Shown here piece by piece: positions 11,870-25,203 of a stretch of DNA of 64,000 nt. Below the pieces are notes generated by a model. It had not been told where the DNA came from and did not search any database. It worked only from the letters and a program-made list of their open reading frames with translations. Every line of letters begins with the position of its first letter. Within the stretch, counting starts at the first letter, position 1. Both the position numbers and the translations under genes were made by a program. This DNA comes from Acorus gramineus. Lineage: Eukaryota; Streptophyta; Magnoliopsida; Acorales; Acoraceae. The DNA is taken from NCBI GenBank assembly GCA_030737835.1, contig CM060847.1, positions 2,646,977 to 2,710,976 of the forward strand, written 5' to 3'.

Positions 11870-13193
11870 ACATATGAAGCGGCACAGCAGGCGGAAGATG
11901 GGCGTACCAGTTTGCCGATTGTGGACAAAAATGAGCATTTTTTAGATAAACCCCCAGGTGCTAGAGATTTCAGAAACAAGTCCCTAAAATTCCTTCGTTC
12001 CGAACCAAAAATGGGCGAACAATTTTGTCCTTCTCTGCTGTATTTGCCAATCGGCCCCCAGATTTTAATAGTTTTACAACCAGACCTCTATATTTGTTAT
12101 AAAGAGGTCACTCGTAGTTATAACCAGGTCCCTGAAAACATGTGATTAATTTTGTCTTTTTATGAGGTATTTGCATAACCGCCCCCAGGTTCTACCTGTT
12201 TCACAACCAGATTTGTATTTGTATTACATATAAGGCCCTCATTTAGATATTTAGATTTATAATCAGGTCCCTAATATCAGATCACCACTTCGCTAACTTT
12301 AAATTTCATGAAATTTCAATCAATGTTTCGTTTGCGTTAATAATAAGAAAACTAACTATTCTATAAATTTTCATAAATCCTTCTTCATTTTACGCAGCAA
12401 GTGTATCCCCATCTGTTCTTGACTCTCTCTCTCTCTCTCTCTCCCCCTTCAATGAAGGTTTCTGACTTTGGATAAAAAGATTTAAATCATTTTTTTTATT
12501 AGTATCATAAATATTATAATATTAGTTTTTTTTATTAGTAATATCATAAATAGTATAATATTAGTTATTAAATATTTTTAATTAAAATGTTTATAAAATT
12601 ATAAAATAAATATTTTAGTCTCATTTAATAAATATTAAAAGTACAAATGGAATCAAATTCATTTGAGCCCATAAAGATACAACAGGCAGGAGTCGCCCAA
12701 CCGGGGTACTTTCAGAATTTTACTAGACGATGTACATGCATCGGACAAATGGATACACATGCGTGCATATATTTGCTGAACGTTTTGCAGATAGGGCTGC
12801 AGATTGTATATACTATATATAAAGCGCCATCAATCCTAAAGACAAGAATTAGGCGTATTTTGTCTTCTTTAAGATGTTTGCAAATCAACCCCCAGGTTGT
12901 AGCGTTTTAACAGGAAGACCACTATATATGTTACAAAAAAGATCCCTAATATTTATAACCTCGTTCCTCATAAAACCTGCTATTTTTGTCCATTTTGGGC
13001 TGTTTGCATATCCACTCCAAAATTTTAGAGGTTTCACAAACATACCTCTATACCCTACAAACAGGTTCTTGTTAATCTTATTCATTCAATTTCTTGGGAG
13101 CTATATTTACCTGGACTTTAATGTTTGTCCACACTCATTTTATTAATTTCCACAAAACTTGGTACTACGTGCAAAGCACGTACACCAAACTAG
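11870..13193 (+). mobile_element. Putative Helitron, 3' end defined, 5' end uncertain
   Basis: The 3' end shows a short hairpin (TACGTGC, loop AAA, GCACGTA) about 10 nt ahead of a terminal CTAG at 13190-13193, followed by T. Plant Helitrons end this way (hairpin then CTRR, inserted between A and T). The body holds dispersed degenerate repeats of a cccccagg...tttcacaaccag type. No RepHel protein is present, so it would be non-autonomous. The 5' TC end was not identified, and the left coordinate is a guess. Confidence 0.5.
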
Positions 13194-13288
13194 TTACTGT
13201 ATATCCATTTTAACTTCTGTCTTCTTGCCAACAATACCAACTTAAGCTATTGAAAGCGCGTCAGCCCTCCCCCACAAGTGCTGATTAG

Positions 13289-13504
13289 TAGGGAACCCAT
13301 CAATTTTTAACAGTTTGGTTCGGTTCAATTTGATTTAATTTTGTTTAACCCAACAAAAATCGGTTCAGTTCGGTTCAATTTTGGGTTTTCGACTCAGTTA
13401 CAGTTCGGTTTAGTTTTCGATTTACACGTTAATATAGTTTTTTTCAATTTGGGTTTGTTAAAAACCAAAACGAACTAAACCGACCGCATTGCACCCACCC
13501 CCTG
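13289..13504. mobile_element. Short hAT-type MITE, 216 bp
   Basis: It is bounded by TAGGG at the left and, read on the minus strand, CAGGG at the right. It is flanked by CTGATTAG (13281-13288) and ATGATTAG (13505-13512), an 8-bp duplication with one mismatch. The interior is made of ggttcggtt-type repeats and their inverted aaccgaa forms, known from plant hAT-type repeats. Confidence 0.7.
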
Positions 13505-13952
13505 ATGATTAGATGGGCGTTTATGTTAGGATAATGTTTCATGCAGTTCATTTTTAACACATGTCCCAAATTCCAGTTAACATGTGTGTGATAAAAATAG
13601 TATATTACATCTAATAAAGTCTATGCTTTTATTAAAAATGAAGTATATAGTCCAATAAATTATATGAATGCATTTATAGAAAATGTAAAAAAAAAATTAT
13701 CGAAATATATATCTCATTAATGTGCGCATATATTTCATTAATGTGCCTATATCTCTTTTTTTATATATATTTATAAAGTGAAAAAAAAATGTTGACAATT
13801 TATTTGAATAAACTTCCACTACTATATACTTGCTATATTTTGTCTAATACTTATGATAAAAGTTAAAATTTACAACCTTTAAATCAATATCTATAATATG
13901 TAAATTGAAGCTGCAATGCACTGTCGGCCTGGGAATAGAGCATAGGCAATGC

Positions 13953-14049
13953 AGCCTGAGGTTAAGTCTATCAATCAGATAGATATGGATCAGATACATT
14001 AATATCAATATCATAATTTTTGGATTCGGATATATATATATATATATAT

Positions 14050-14091
<42 letters not shown>

Positions 14092-14260
14092 TACTGTGTG
14101 TGTATATATATGTTGGATACGAATAGTTTTCAGATTTGATACATTGATATTTTTATCCATATTTCAAATCTTCGAATATAAGATATTTTTTATTTTTCAA
14201 TTAAAGATTCAGATCGGATTCAGATTTTTTCGGATAATTGATAGGCTTACCTAAGCCCCC
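13953..14260. mobile_element. Possible hAT-type MITE containing TA/GA microsatellites
   Basis: Inverted ends are TAAGTCTATCAAT on the left and ATTGATAGGCTTA on the right, with flanks cctgaggt and cctaagcc as a poor 8-bp duplication. The interior carries a TA run (about 14031-14050) and a GA run (14052-14089). Boundaries are approximate. Confidence 0.45.
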
Positions 14261-14264
14261 TCCC

Positions 14265-14978
14265 CAAAGAGGGCTCCAAAACTTGAGATGGTTTAGCATA
14301 TTAAGCATTTTGATATAAATGTTAAAAAAAAAAAAAAATTTTTTTTTGGAATTATAACATATCCACTCATCTACTTAATTTTATTTTTTTCTAGTTTTCT
14401 AAAATATTATCAATATCTTTTTATTCTTATTTTATAGGATTTATTTATTGCATATAAATTAAATGATCTTTTTTAACAAAAAAATCTCTTGATTTAAGTA
14501 TTTTTTATTTTTTAAAAAAATGAGTTTTCTTTTTTAATATGTTTTAGTTTTTCCAATTTCTGCTTTTATTTTTTTGGGGTTTTGTTTTATTTTTTCCTCT
14601 TTTTTTTTTAAACATATTTTTTTTAGTTTATTATTCTTCATCTTTTTATTTGACATTATAGTCTTAACATTGATTTTATGTATTGTAGAAAATATTTTTT
14701 TTGCATTCAATTTTTTCTAGTGTAAAAGGATTGGGACCCCATTTTCTAGGTTTGCCTGGATCCCCATCTAAATTTACTTATTTAGGCTTAGCCCTGTTGT
14801 AATATCATAGTTGTCTTGAAAAATAGGTCCGTGAATTTGAAAAGAAAAAAAAATTCAATTACATGATACAATATTTATATAGTTTGACAAAAGATTATTT
14901 ACGTCCGTGGATAGAAAAAAAAAACATCATTCATTGGTATATAAATGTGGGAGGCTATACCGCTATAGATCAGACGCA

Positions 14979-15009
<31 letters not shown>

Positions 15010-17730
15010 ATTAACCCTAAGTTTATCTCTTCATGGTGTGAAAAACATTGACAATAAAACATATATATAGCTCACATACATTACTATATTCTCTCCTACG
15101 TAACAAAGGAACTATAGAACTGCCATTACATGTGTCATTATACCTGCACAAAAAAATTAGGCCGAGCCCGAATCCATCTCAACCTGTAATCAGGGGCTCC
15201 ATCCCAAACCCCTCCATCCATTGAAAGTGTAAAAAGTTTTGTTCTACTATCCTTTCTTTGTGTCTAATCACCGGAATTCAATACATAAATTCAACAAGTT
15301 GGGAAATCTCAATCCCAATTTGGAAATTGTATGTCCTAGTGTTATATATTCATTGTATTGTTCTATGCTTTTTGTTATTTATATTGGAAAACTTAGAAGC
15401 CATATATTTGTGTTTGATTCATCTTTATTAAACTGAAAATAAGTTATGAATAAGTGAATAAGATTTATAACTTCTATGAACAAATTAAATGTGACATGTT
15501 AATAAGGATTTGTTTGAGTATTAGGTGAAATAATCTTTTTAAATGACATGTAAATTTATTTCAATCTATTAACATAGATATATTACTCCAATATATATAT
15601 CCCAATCCCAATTGAAATTATCATTGGAGCTTATGCCACATATAATATTGTTTTGAAAAGAGATTTACAGGTTATCTATTTTCAAATATAAGAATTATGA
15701 TTGCTAGATTGTGAGAGCAGTTCGATCATAATTAGTTCACCTATTTTTCAAATGATAGAGAATGTATGGAACACATTTGATATAGGAAGGGCAGTGAATA
15801 TAATTATCCCACACACCGCAATCACACAATGTTCATTGACTTGTAAGAAGCATGACTTAACAATATGGAGTTCAATTAGGGTCACCAAAATTCAAACACA
15901 TCCTTGGAAGAATCCATCATAAATAGATGTGTTTTCAGTTTTCTTACATGTAATTAAAGAAATAAAATAAACTGATATGATATTTAAATATCGCCATGAA
16001 TTACACTCTTTTGATAGATTTTGCATTTCAAGTGTCTTAAGGTTAGGTCTGAATTTTATTTAGTGTTGTTACACACAAGTTTTTTTCTAACACCAATTCC
16101 AAGTTTTTTTCCAACACCAATTCCAGTCAGTAGAAAATTAATGGGACATATACTCACATTATATTAAGGATGTATATGTATCGATATAAATTTTTTACAT
16201 TTTTTATAAATACATTTGTACAATTTATTGGAGTATAGTTTCATTTTTTATAAAAACATGTATCTCATTAAATAAGATATATTATTTCACATGTAGACTG
16301 TATAATTGGGGTTGAAAAGGGGGCTATACATAGCATTATTCTTTTATCTAGGGTATCATTCTAGGCTAACCTAGTATATACTAGGTGACAAAAAATATAA
16401 AAAGTATGTAATCAATTCATTTGAGTATACTTCATTATTTTTTTTATTTTTTTTGTAAAAGTATGTATATCATTTAATATGTATCTTCAAAGGGGGAGCT
16501 AAGACGCTCCTTTTTGCGGCCTTATTTATAGTCGTCACATAACTAATGTATTTATAAAATTACCTTAACACATCAAATACTCCACTATGTGACTATATAT
16601 ATTTTATGATGAAAAACATAAAATTATATATATTCAATTCATATTTTTATTCATTATAGAAAAATGTAATTAATTAGTCAAATATGTACTTCAAAATATA
16701 TTAAACTATGTGCAGGAGCTTACGTGCATTACCTCAAACAAAGAGTGTGCATATATATATATATATATATATAGAGGTTTCAAATTATTTTTAGGGTGAT
16801 TATTGGGAGGGGGGGGGAGAGATGTATCATTTTTTAAAGTTAAAATATATTGAATGCGGCAAAAGTGAGAAAAAAATGATTGTCCATGAGTCATGACATT
16901 ATTCTTTTCAAGCTCTGTTACCCTCAGCCTTTTTAAAATCTCAAATCCAGTCTTATATATATACTTTGTTATCAATTTTCACTCACTGTATCGAGGTGTA
17001 TATTTCATTAAAAAAAATTATATTTTTTATAAATGATATCATTAAATTGATTTGAGTATATATTTCATATTTCATATAAATGTACACCTAATTAAAATAT
17101 ATGGTTTTTTAAAAATCGAAAACATATTCTGTATGTGTGTTGTATGTAAAATGGACTTGTAAAATTTTCCTTATCATTTTATGTGAAACACAGATACATG
17201 CAACTCCTTGTAGCCCACTACATTATCATAGCGCAGTAAATATAGCTTTTATCGTAGTGTATAACACGATTTTTTTTTATTTTTGTAACTAAAATATATA
17301 TATATACTATTGTATTTCAGTATATACACCATTTCATATAACAGTATACACTTCAAAGAAAGAATGTATGATTTTAAAAAAAAAAAAACAGAAATATGGT
17401 ATGAATTGCGATTGAGGCTGTAATAGTGGCTGAATGTATCTTTTTCCTTTTATGCGACAGCCTGTAGACAATTTATAGGGAGGCCCGTTTTAGCCTGGGC
17501 CGATGGTACACCAGCCCAACTCCAAAAGCATGTACCTTGAGAACACTGGGTCCGTGACCAGCATTTATGGACATGAAGACAAAGAAAGGGTCATACCATG
17601 AAATATTAAAAGGAAAATGATATGCAGTCTCACCCATGGTCATCATCAACTTTTCTTTTTTAAAACAAATATATTCATTATTAAAATATATTTTATTATA
17701 AAAAATAAAATATATATTAAAATACATTAA
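14265..17730. other. Intergenic, microsatellites and decayed repeats, no gene
   Basis: No coding region recognised. A CT run lies at 14979-15005 and an AT run at 16746-16773. From 16140 to 17460 there are several scattered, decayed segments with a common theme (cattaaata-atatatttca, ttataaatacat) that look like remnants of one repeat family. Related remnants occur near 28700-28900, 45530-45610 and 47800-47950. Confidence 0.4.
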
Positions 17731-17739
17731 TATATTTTT

Positions 17740-18527
17740 GAAAAAATGACAAAAACAAGTCTCTTAAAAATGAAAAATACCCAAATAAGCCACTTTTTAC
17801 AAATATACCTAAAAAAGTTTGTTTCATTTCACAATTTTCAAAACACAAAAATCTAACTTATCCTTATATAATTAGATCTTTAACATATTCCATACCTTTT
17901 AAATTTGTTAAAATATTTCACTCTCTTGATTTTGTTAATATATTTCACGCATTCTCATGTAGAAATTTTTTTTTTAATTCGAGATTCTTTGTGATTAAGT
18001 GAATTTTGTGAGATATATGCAATATAATTTGAGTTTTTAATAATGAAATTTATTAAATGTTGATGCTTCTTTTAAAAGAATGGATATGTAGTAAGAACGC
18101 CATTAAAATATATGAATAGCCAAGTAAAAAAGTGTGCATAATCATTTAGAATATTAAACTATCATCTATTACATGAGGGCGCAACAGAAATTTAAATCAC
18201 ATATTATGATTATATACAATAAAAAATAATAAATAATATCAGGTAAGATATATATAAAAAACACATAATATGATATATAATAATATAACCTCTAAATGAA
18301 TTGATTTGGGTCATATAGAGATAGATTGTTGTTTTGTAAGAAATATATGTTTTTGGTGTGAAATAACCTAACAAGGGTTAGAGGGATGTTAAATATCTAA
18401 TTATATAAAGGTAGATTAGTCTTTTGTGTTTTCAAAATTATGAAATGAAACTTTTTTAGGTATAATTTTAAAAAGTAACTGATTTGAGTATTTCTAACTT
18501 TTAAAAGATTTTTTTGAACATTTTCCC
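17740..18527. mobile_element. Mutator-like MITE (family Q) with perfect 9-bp TSD
   Basis: TATATTTTT occurs at 17731-17739 and again at 18528-18536, a 9-bp duplication typical of Mutator-like insertion. The ends are inverted over about 130 bp: GAAAAAATGACAAAA on the left against GGGAAAATGTTCAAA on the minus strand, continuing through tatacctaaaaaagttt and atttcacaattttcaaaaca. No coding capacity. A related copy in inverted orientation lies at about 25978-26680. Confidence 0.8.
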
Positions 18528-18536
18528 TATATTTTT

Positions 18537-19640
18537 TCATTGAAAAAAAATAATAATTTACATAGGATAGTGTAGTACAAGATGCGATAACACAGTGTAT
18601 ACCTCATTGTGTATAAGTGGTTGGGGGATTATTTCTTATATGCAAACTGAGCTACGAAGCAAATTGAGTGTATAAACTCATATTAAAATTCCAACTCAAA
18701 TGGAACACTTACTTTGTGTTTTACTGTTTTTATCCTTTTAGAACAAAAGGAATAATGTATATTATGTTTAGAATTGGAAGGGACTCTTATTATAAAAAGA
18801 AAACTTACGATTAATACAAAACTAACGTGATCATATGCTTTTGTAGTCATCTCATATTGGAGCCGCCACGTAGCGATAGTTGGGGATGTTTAATTCCGAA
18901 ATGGATTCATAAAACTCACGGGATGAAAGGGCGGGCGGGCGGGCTAGGAGCTTGACCGGTTAGAGTTTTCTTTTAACTAGGGGTCTACACTTCACCTAGC
19001 TTGTTCTTGTTTTTAATGCTTATCTACTTTGTGTTTATCTATTCTCTCTCATTTTAGATTTTATAATTCGAGTTCAATTATGAAATCAGTAGTTAATATC
19101 TACCTTTATTTAAAAAAAAAAAAAAATTGTTAATACAGTATTTAAATTCATTAATATATATATATATATATAATATAAATACACACACACACTTCAGAAA
19201 TTCAAATAGTGTGGCCTTCAAAATTTGATTTAAGAATAATGGATTTGATCCCAAATCATCTACCCAGAAAACCAAATAAATTTACTTTCAAGTCAGTGAC
19301 GGTGACAAAGTGGGTAACGACATGTCGACATGTCATCATTAATTCCATTCTTTATCAACCGGCCTGTCACGTACGGTTTCTATCCGATGAACAACCGACG
19401 TCCTTTCGTGGGTAGATCCGACGGTCCTCATTTGATGAACCCCACGAGAGTACACCCAATAGGGAACTACCACATGCAGACTGACCTTTTTTTGGGTAAC
19501 GTATAAAAAATTAAATACGGTGGGACCCACCTCTCAAGGGAAGTAAAACTTTGGATTTTTCATTCTGGAGCTTCAAATTTATCAGTAATTGTTGAAATAA
19601 ATAATAATATATAATAGATAGATTTTTCTACGTCTATATA
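18537..19640. other. Intergenic; GC-richer promoter-like patch at 19290-19540, no gene
   Basis: No coding frame recognised. The segment 19290-19540 is less AT-rich than its surroundings and contains ordinary plant intergenic words such as gatccgacggtcc, which also occurs in altered form near 54880-54905. I cannot link it to a transcript. Confidence 0.35.
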
Positions 19641-19644
19641 TTTT

Positions 19645-22275
19645 AAAAAAATTGCATATAACCCCCCTCCCTTCCCTCTCTCCCCCCCTCCTCCTCAATC
19701 TTATGAAAATCCAGATAACCTCTATCTTCTGTGAAAATCCAAATAACCCTAAAAAATTCAACCAAAATCCAAATTAGACACTTGAGTTAACTAACCTCTT
19801 ACAGAATTAAAATATTCAAATATTCGTAGAATATTATGTTACATTAACCTATGTAATATGAAATAATCCATGTGAACTTTGGAAAAAATACCCCCTGTGA
19901 ATTACAATTTTACCCTTTTAATGAATCCATCTTCTTCTTTAATTCACTGTTTCCCCACCTGTGAGAGACCCTCTCATCTCTAGCTCTCAATGTTTACTCG
20001 AAACCTCCATCTGACCTCCCTCGTGCATCTGATCACCTTCTCCATAGATTACGGCAGTGGTCTCAGCTCCTCACCTCTCGCACCTACCTTGACATTCTCC
20101 AACTACAAGAAAATTGGCTTACAGCTACAGTTTTAAATCGTCACTAAAGCCTAAAAACCGCAGCCATTACTTATACCGACGGTTTACGACCCGGCTTTGT
20201 ATATACAGTAATATTATGTTTTAGCGACGGTTTGTCAAACTACCGCTGCTGTTCATTTAGCGACGTATTTTACAACCGTCGCTAAAAAGGCTCCCTGCTC
20301 TATACGCCTTGATATCTGTTTTTATTATTTTAACAGTTACAAAAACATGTATTAATTAAAAGATGAACAAAATATTTTTTTTTTAAATATGTTTTTGCTG
20401 CATTTATTAAAATCATAAAATACAATTTAAATTTATAATACAAGATGGTGATGTGGTACAAGAAATGAACTTTATATATAAAATCACAAAAGTCTAAAAC
20501 TAAAATACATCTCAATTTACAAAAAAAAAAAATGAAATTACAAAACAAAAGTTCAAAATCACTATCTAAAACTAAAAAAATTGATAAATTCTGAAAAAAA
20601 AATGATTATTGTTATTGTATCTCTTGCATCTTTTCCTCCATCTTCTTCTCCTTTTGATCCTATAGCTTTTTCTTGCATTTGTTTTGTATTCTTTGCTGCT
20701 CGCCTGGCCCATGCAATGTATCATCTCACATAATTGATTTAATATCCAAGTTCTTCCTTGTGTATTCTGAAAAATGCAAAAGAAAAAAAAAATTAATTCA
20801 AAGATCACATTTTCCATCTAATCATAGGATCAAAAATATAATTGTCAATCCATAATCTAGAATTTCAAAAAGAAAAAAGAAGAAAAAAAGAGTAATCCAA
20901 ACTAAAGAATATAAAAAAAATTACAAGGAAAAAATAGAAAGATCCTTACTAATTATGTCCATTCAAAACGAATGTAACCTGAGCTGGCTTGATCATTCTT
21001 CACATAGTTATGTCGAGAAGATGGGGAACGATGTGATTAATGGAGTTCTAATAAGCCTTGCGGAGCTTTATGGAGATGAGTGATTTTCTGGATGGGAAGA
21101 CATTTTTTCAAAATTATGGGATAAAAAAATTACAAAGGAGGAGGAGGAGTTGCAGCCATAAATGACCCTTATTGGTACAATTTTTAAAAATTCCACAACA
21201 TTCATTAAATTAATTTAATTGTTATGGTTTCTAGAAAAGCAACACTAAATACATTACACTACTGTGGTTTCTAAAACCAGAAGCATACATATCACCATAA
21301 TTAGCATCATAATCCCACAAATTACGCACCCAATTAATTTTTTTATATAGCTACGGTTCTCTCTCACAAAATTTTTTATTTAGGGAGCTTTCAAAATAAT
21401 GCTATGGTTTACTTTAAAACGTAGTTATAACATATATATGCCCCGGTTCATAAAACCGTAACAAAAAAAAAACGCCACCAAAACCCAAATTTCTTATAGT
21501 GTCCTCTCCCCCTCCTCCCCGCATGGTCCACACCCTCCTTGACCCTCTCTCTGTCCTCCACTCTATCCACCGCTCCATACAAGTTTAATGTGATTTCACA
21601 TTTTTTTTTGTGCGATTTTACTACAAAGATCAACAGACGCTGCAGCAATCCTCATCACAAAATAAGTGCGCTCATATCCGGTGTCCGAGCTGGGGTAATA
21701 CAAAGTGGGACGATCAGATGGACGATTGGAAATTCAAGCAGAGCATCTTCGGGCCGACCCCGATTACGTCTATCTTGGCATGTCCATGTAAACTAGTCCT
21801 TCCCTTTCTAGTAATCCTTGCATCGCATAAATAATCACAGACATTTCAAAGCCCTTGTGCACGCGCGCACATGGTTTCACATTGGATGGATAAATCAAGG
21901 CAACCACTCTCCGCTCTCACACGTCTTTGTATGAGCTGACCTTCTGCGGATCCATGGGAGGGGGGGGGGGAGATTTGGATTCGACGAGGGGTTTATAAAG
22001 ATCAAATTGTATTTCAGTGTCAGTTGGACTGTTTTGTTTGTTCACAGACAAGAATGCGCGAAGAGGGAGTGGGGGAGGAAGGGTTTAATGTTTACACAAG
22101 GGGGTAAAATCGATATTTTGCATGTGAGGTTAACATATGGCTAAGTTGACTGACACAAGGGTTTTTTTTTTTTTGGATTCATGGGTGTGTTTATAAGGGG
22201 TTATATAGATATATGGAAAAGTCAGGGGGTTCGTGTGCATATCAGGCAAATTACATTGGCTTATATGGATTTTTT
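19645..22275. mobile_element. ATATAACCCCC-family element interrupted by a CACTA element
   Basis: The left end (catataacccccc, then aatccagataacctc and aatccaaataaccct) and the right end read on the minus strand (atccatataagcc, then aaccccctgactttt and ctatataacccctta) match the terminal repeats of the smaller elements at 25204-25671 and 59685-60182. The body is C/T-rich, about 1.2 kb, and may contain captured host sequence. It is split at 20101 by the CACTA insertion. The outer ends are approximate and no TSD was fixed. Confidence 0.55.
20101..21500. mobile_element. Non-autonomous CACTA (En/Spm-type) element, 1400 bp
   Basis: The left end is ACTACAAGAAAAT with the first base changed (A for the usual C). 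The right end on the minus strand is CACTATAAGAAAT. The flanking bases are TCC at 20098-20100 and TCC at 21501-21503, the 3-bp duplication expected of CACTA elements. Subterminal repeats of the tagcgacggttt type (20160-20290) and ctacggtt type (21345-21460) are typical of the group. No transposase frame survives. Confidence 0.85.
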
Positions 22276-22384
22276 TTTCCTATATTTTACACATGTAAAT
22301 CCTTTCTTAGCTTGGAGATTTTACAAAGACCTATTAAATCTTATTTATAAGTGAATATCATATTACTCGGAATTGGTATAAATA

Positions 22385-22775
22385 TCCGTTTGGATAGAGA
22401 CATAAGCTATTATGGGGTTTATACATATTCCATGAATTGTTGACGTTATCAATGGAAGAAGTGATTTTGTGTTTGGTATTGTTTTCAGTTATTCTCGTTG
22501 GGAAACTTTATTATAATAATAAAGGTTGAAGTGTTTGGTTCATGAGGAATAAAATGTGAATAAGGTGTAAAAAGTTAATTTGACATTTGGGCCTCATTAT
22601 ATTGATGTATAAGATGTGATGATATGTGATTTGATAGGTGGATCCTCTTATATCAGTGGATGAATAAAACAATTCAATGAAGAGACTTAGAATACAAATA
22701 CCAGTTTATTCTCACCTAATTCTGCATAGCCATGCATTCTTAGTCTCTCTACCTAAACATTTTTTTTTCTTATTA
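22385..22775. mobile_element. Tourist-like MITE, partial or decayed copy
   Basis: The segment starting ccgtttggatagagacataag contains words of the family in the orientation opposite to copy 1 (ttctcgttgggaaact, aaaatgtgaataagg, tgatgatatgtgatttgata). Ends are approximate. Confidence 0.5.
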
Positions 22776-23365
22776 CTCCTCTATTCATCCCCTGTTTCTC
22801 TAGCTACACAGCCCCTTTTAAGTATGTTTTATTGCTATGACACACGAGATCCTGTAGGATCCTGTTAGAAAACATCATGTAGGCCGAGTAAAAACTAGTT
22901 TAGTTGTACAATGTACGTGTGGTTTTTTTAAGTAACTATCACTTCAAGTGAGTGATAATTTTATAAAATATGACTTTTTGTAAAGTTAATCTATATGTAT
23001 ATGGTAATATAACTCTTACATACAAATATGATCGAGTTTTAAATTCGTGAAACCCATAAAAAACAAGATCATATCATAGTTTAACCGCACATCCTTTGAT
23101 GTGAGAATTTAACCAAAAAAATATCTATTATTCATTATATATATACATGGATATAAATTGTTACTTAACTTTTCCTTTTCCCTCTTAATCATTATGTCAG
23201 AACGACATTCAGTACAGTTTAAGTCATTTTGAGAAATTATTTTTTTGTAAAATTTTTTGAGTTATATTGTTAAGAATATGGTTTAAACTTAGCTATTTTA
23301 ATAAATAAGATTTCTAGCGATTCTATTTCTATCTCAACGCAAGTGTGAGTCAAGTTAGTTTAAAC

Positions 23366-24530
23366 GTCCCTTTGGATATGAGTTTAGATAGATTTTGCGT
23401 TTAAAAAATTAAAAATTTTCAAATTCATATCCAAATACATTTTCAGCGTTTAGCTTTTCAAACCACAATCTTCCTCTTTAGGTCAAAAAATTTTGAGGTT
23501 GAAAATCTAACAAAACATAGCTTTTTAAAAACTGAATTTGAAACATAAGATTTTAAAATAAATTATCCAAACAACCTATTGACTTAGGATGCGTTTGGAT
23601 GGGAGGTTAAATCAATAGTAATGTACGTTACTTTAATTTTGTTCTTATTCACATTTATCAAAATAAAAATAAAAAAAACATAAAAATTGTTCTACCCATT
23701 ATTTGGAACAAAAAAATATCTATTTTTAATTGAAAATTGCGAAACAATTGTACCCACTTTAAATCTCTATTATAATTTTTTGTAACAAACATAATAAATT
23801 GTTTTATACTATCTCCACATTTACCCCAAACTACTTGTCTTACTCTCACCTACAAAAAAATATAATCACAGACCTTCAATTAAATTAAAACAATATTTTT
23901 GAGGTTGTCTCTCAATTTTTATTTAAGAACAATTTAATTTGGTATACATTCTCAGTCTCCTCATGTTGGATTCCAATTTTTAGTTAGGTGGAGTTTGCAT
24001 AAACAGCTTTGGGAAAAATTCTGTTTAGAGCATATTTAAAAACCTCTTTTTTATTTTTCTACATTACGGGGAGAGATTGTCTTTTTATAATATAGAGAGA
24101 CTCATTCTCTTTTTTGTTTTTTTGTCATACCAAAAGCAATAAAGCATCATCATTCTTACCCATCTTCATTAAATATGACCAAATACCCTAAATTATATCT
24201 ATAAATTACAGAAATTTCAAATATCAAATGAATAAAATCATATTCTAAAATTTATCAAATATTGATTTAGAATAAAGATCGTTTAAATAAAAATTAATAA
24301 TGAATAAAAATTAATTAAAAGTAAATTAATTTTTTTAAAAAAACGTGAAAAATTAATAAAAATTATTTATAATGAATAAAAAATTTAATGTAGGGAAATA
24401 CTTATTATGCTCATGTAAAGAAACAAAAAATGAAAGAATAAGAAGGGGACAATATAGTCTCTTTTGAATGTAGCTCCCCCACCCATAGGGAGTGTTAAAT
24501 AAAAATGTAGTGACCTGGGTTTTAAAAAAT
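23366..24530. other. AT-rich intergenic with decayed TTTGGAT-ended repeats
   Basis: At 23366-23575 a segment is bounded by ccctttggatatg and ttatccaaacaacc, and a second begins at 23588 with gcgtttggatgggagg. Both look like terminal repeats of short inverted-repeat elements. No gene is seen. Confidence 0.4.
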
Positions 24531-24539
24531 TTGATTCTA

Positions 24540-24735
24540 TGTAGAGCAACTCCAACTACGCTCCATATCTCCAAATTTGGAGGGTGGTGTGCTCCAACCA
24601 CACTTTATATCCACCTCCAAATTTGAAAGATTCGGAGGGTGATGTGCTCCAACCACACTCCATATCTACATCCAAATTTATCTAAATTTGAAAATTTGGA
24701 TTTGACCCTCCATATTTGGTGGCCACCTCCAAATT
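24540..24735. repeat. Short tandem repeat of a ctccaaccacactcc unit
   Basis: The motifs gctccaactacgctccatatct, gctccaaccacactttatatcc and gctccaaccacactccatatct follow each other with intervening ccaaatttg-gga...gg pieces, giving two to three imperfect units of about 80 bp. Confidence 0.6.
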
Positions 24736-25143
24736 ACCTTTTTCACTTTTTACTCTATACACTAATTACTTTAATCTAATATATATTTAGATATGCTAAT
24801 CTATTTTTAATAAAAGTACTAAAATTGGAAAGATTTCATTGTGACATTCAAAATGAGACTAATATTAAATTATTTTAGAATTAATTTTAAATAAATCATC
24901 ATACATTTGATTATTCAAGGATTATTTTATTTATTTAATTAAAAACTTAATAATTTAAAAATAATTCCAAAAACATTTAATATTAGACTCATTTTAAAGG
25001 TCTTATTGAAATCTTTTCAATAGTATAATTTTTTATATAAATGAATTAATAATAATTATATTTATTTAATGAGTTTTCATATAACATTATATAATTTTAA
25101 AAATGATTTAAAAAATGGAGGGTAATGCGCTTGGGTTGGAGAT

Positions 25144-25147
<4 letters not shown>

Positions 25148-25177
<30 letters not shown>
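25148..25177. repeat. (GT)n microsatellite
   Basis: A perfect GT run of about 30 bp. Confidence 0.95.
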
Positions 25178-25179
<2 letters not shown>

Positions 25180-25203
25180 AAAATTGATCTACATTCATTT
25201 TAA

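Noticed and set aside
19290..19540. Promoter or first exon of an unseen gene in a GC-richer patch
   Set aside because: No downstream coding exon could be linked to it within the following kilobases, which are transposons.
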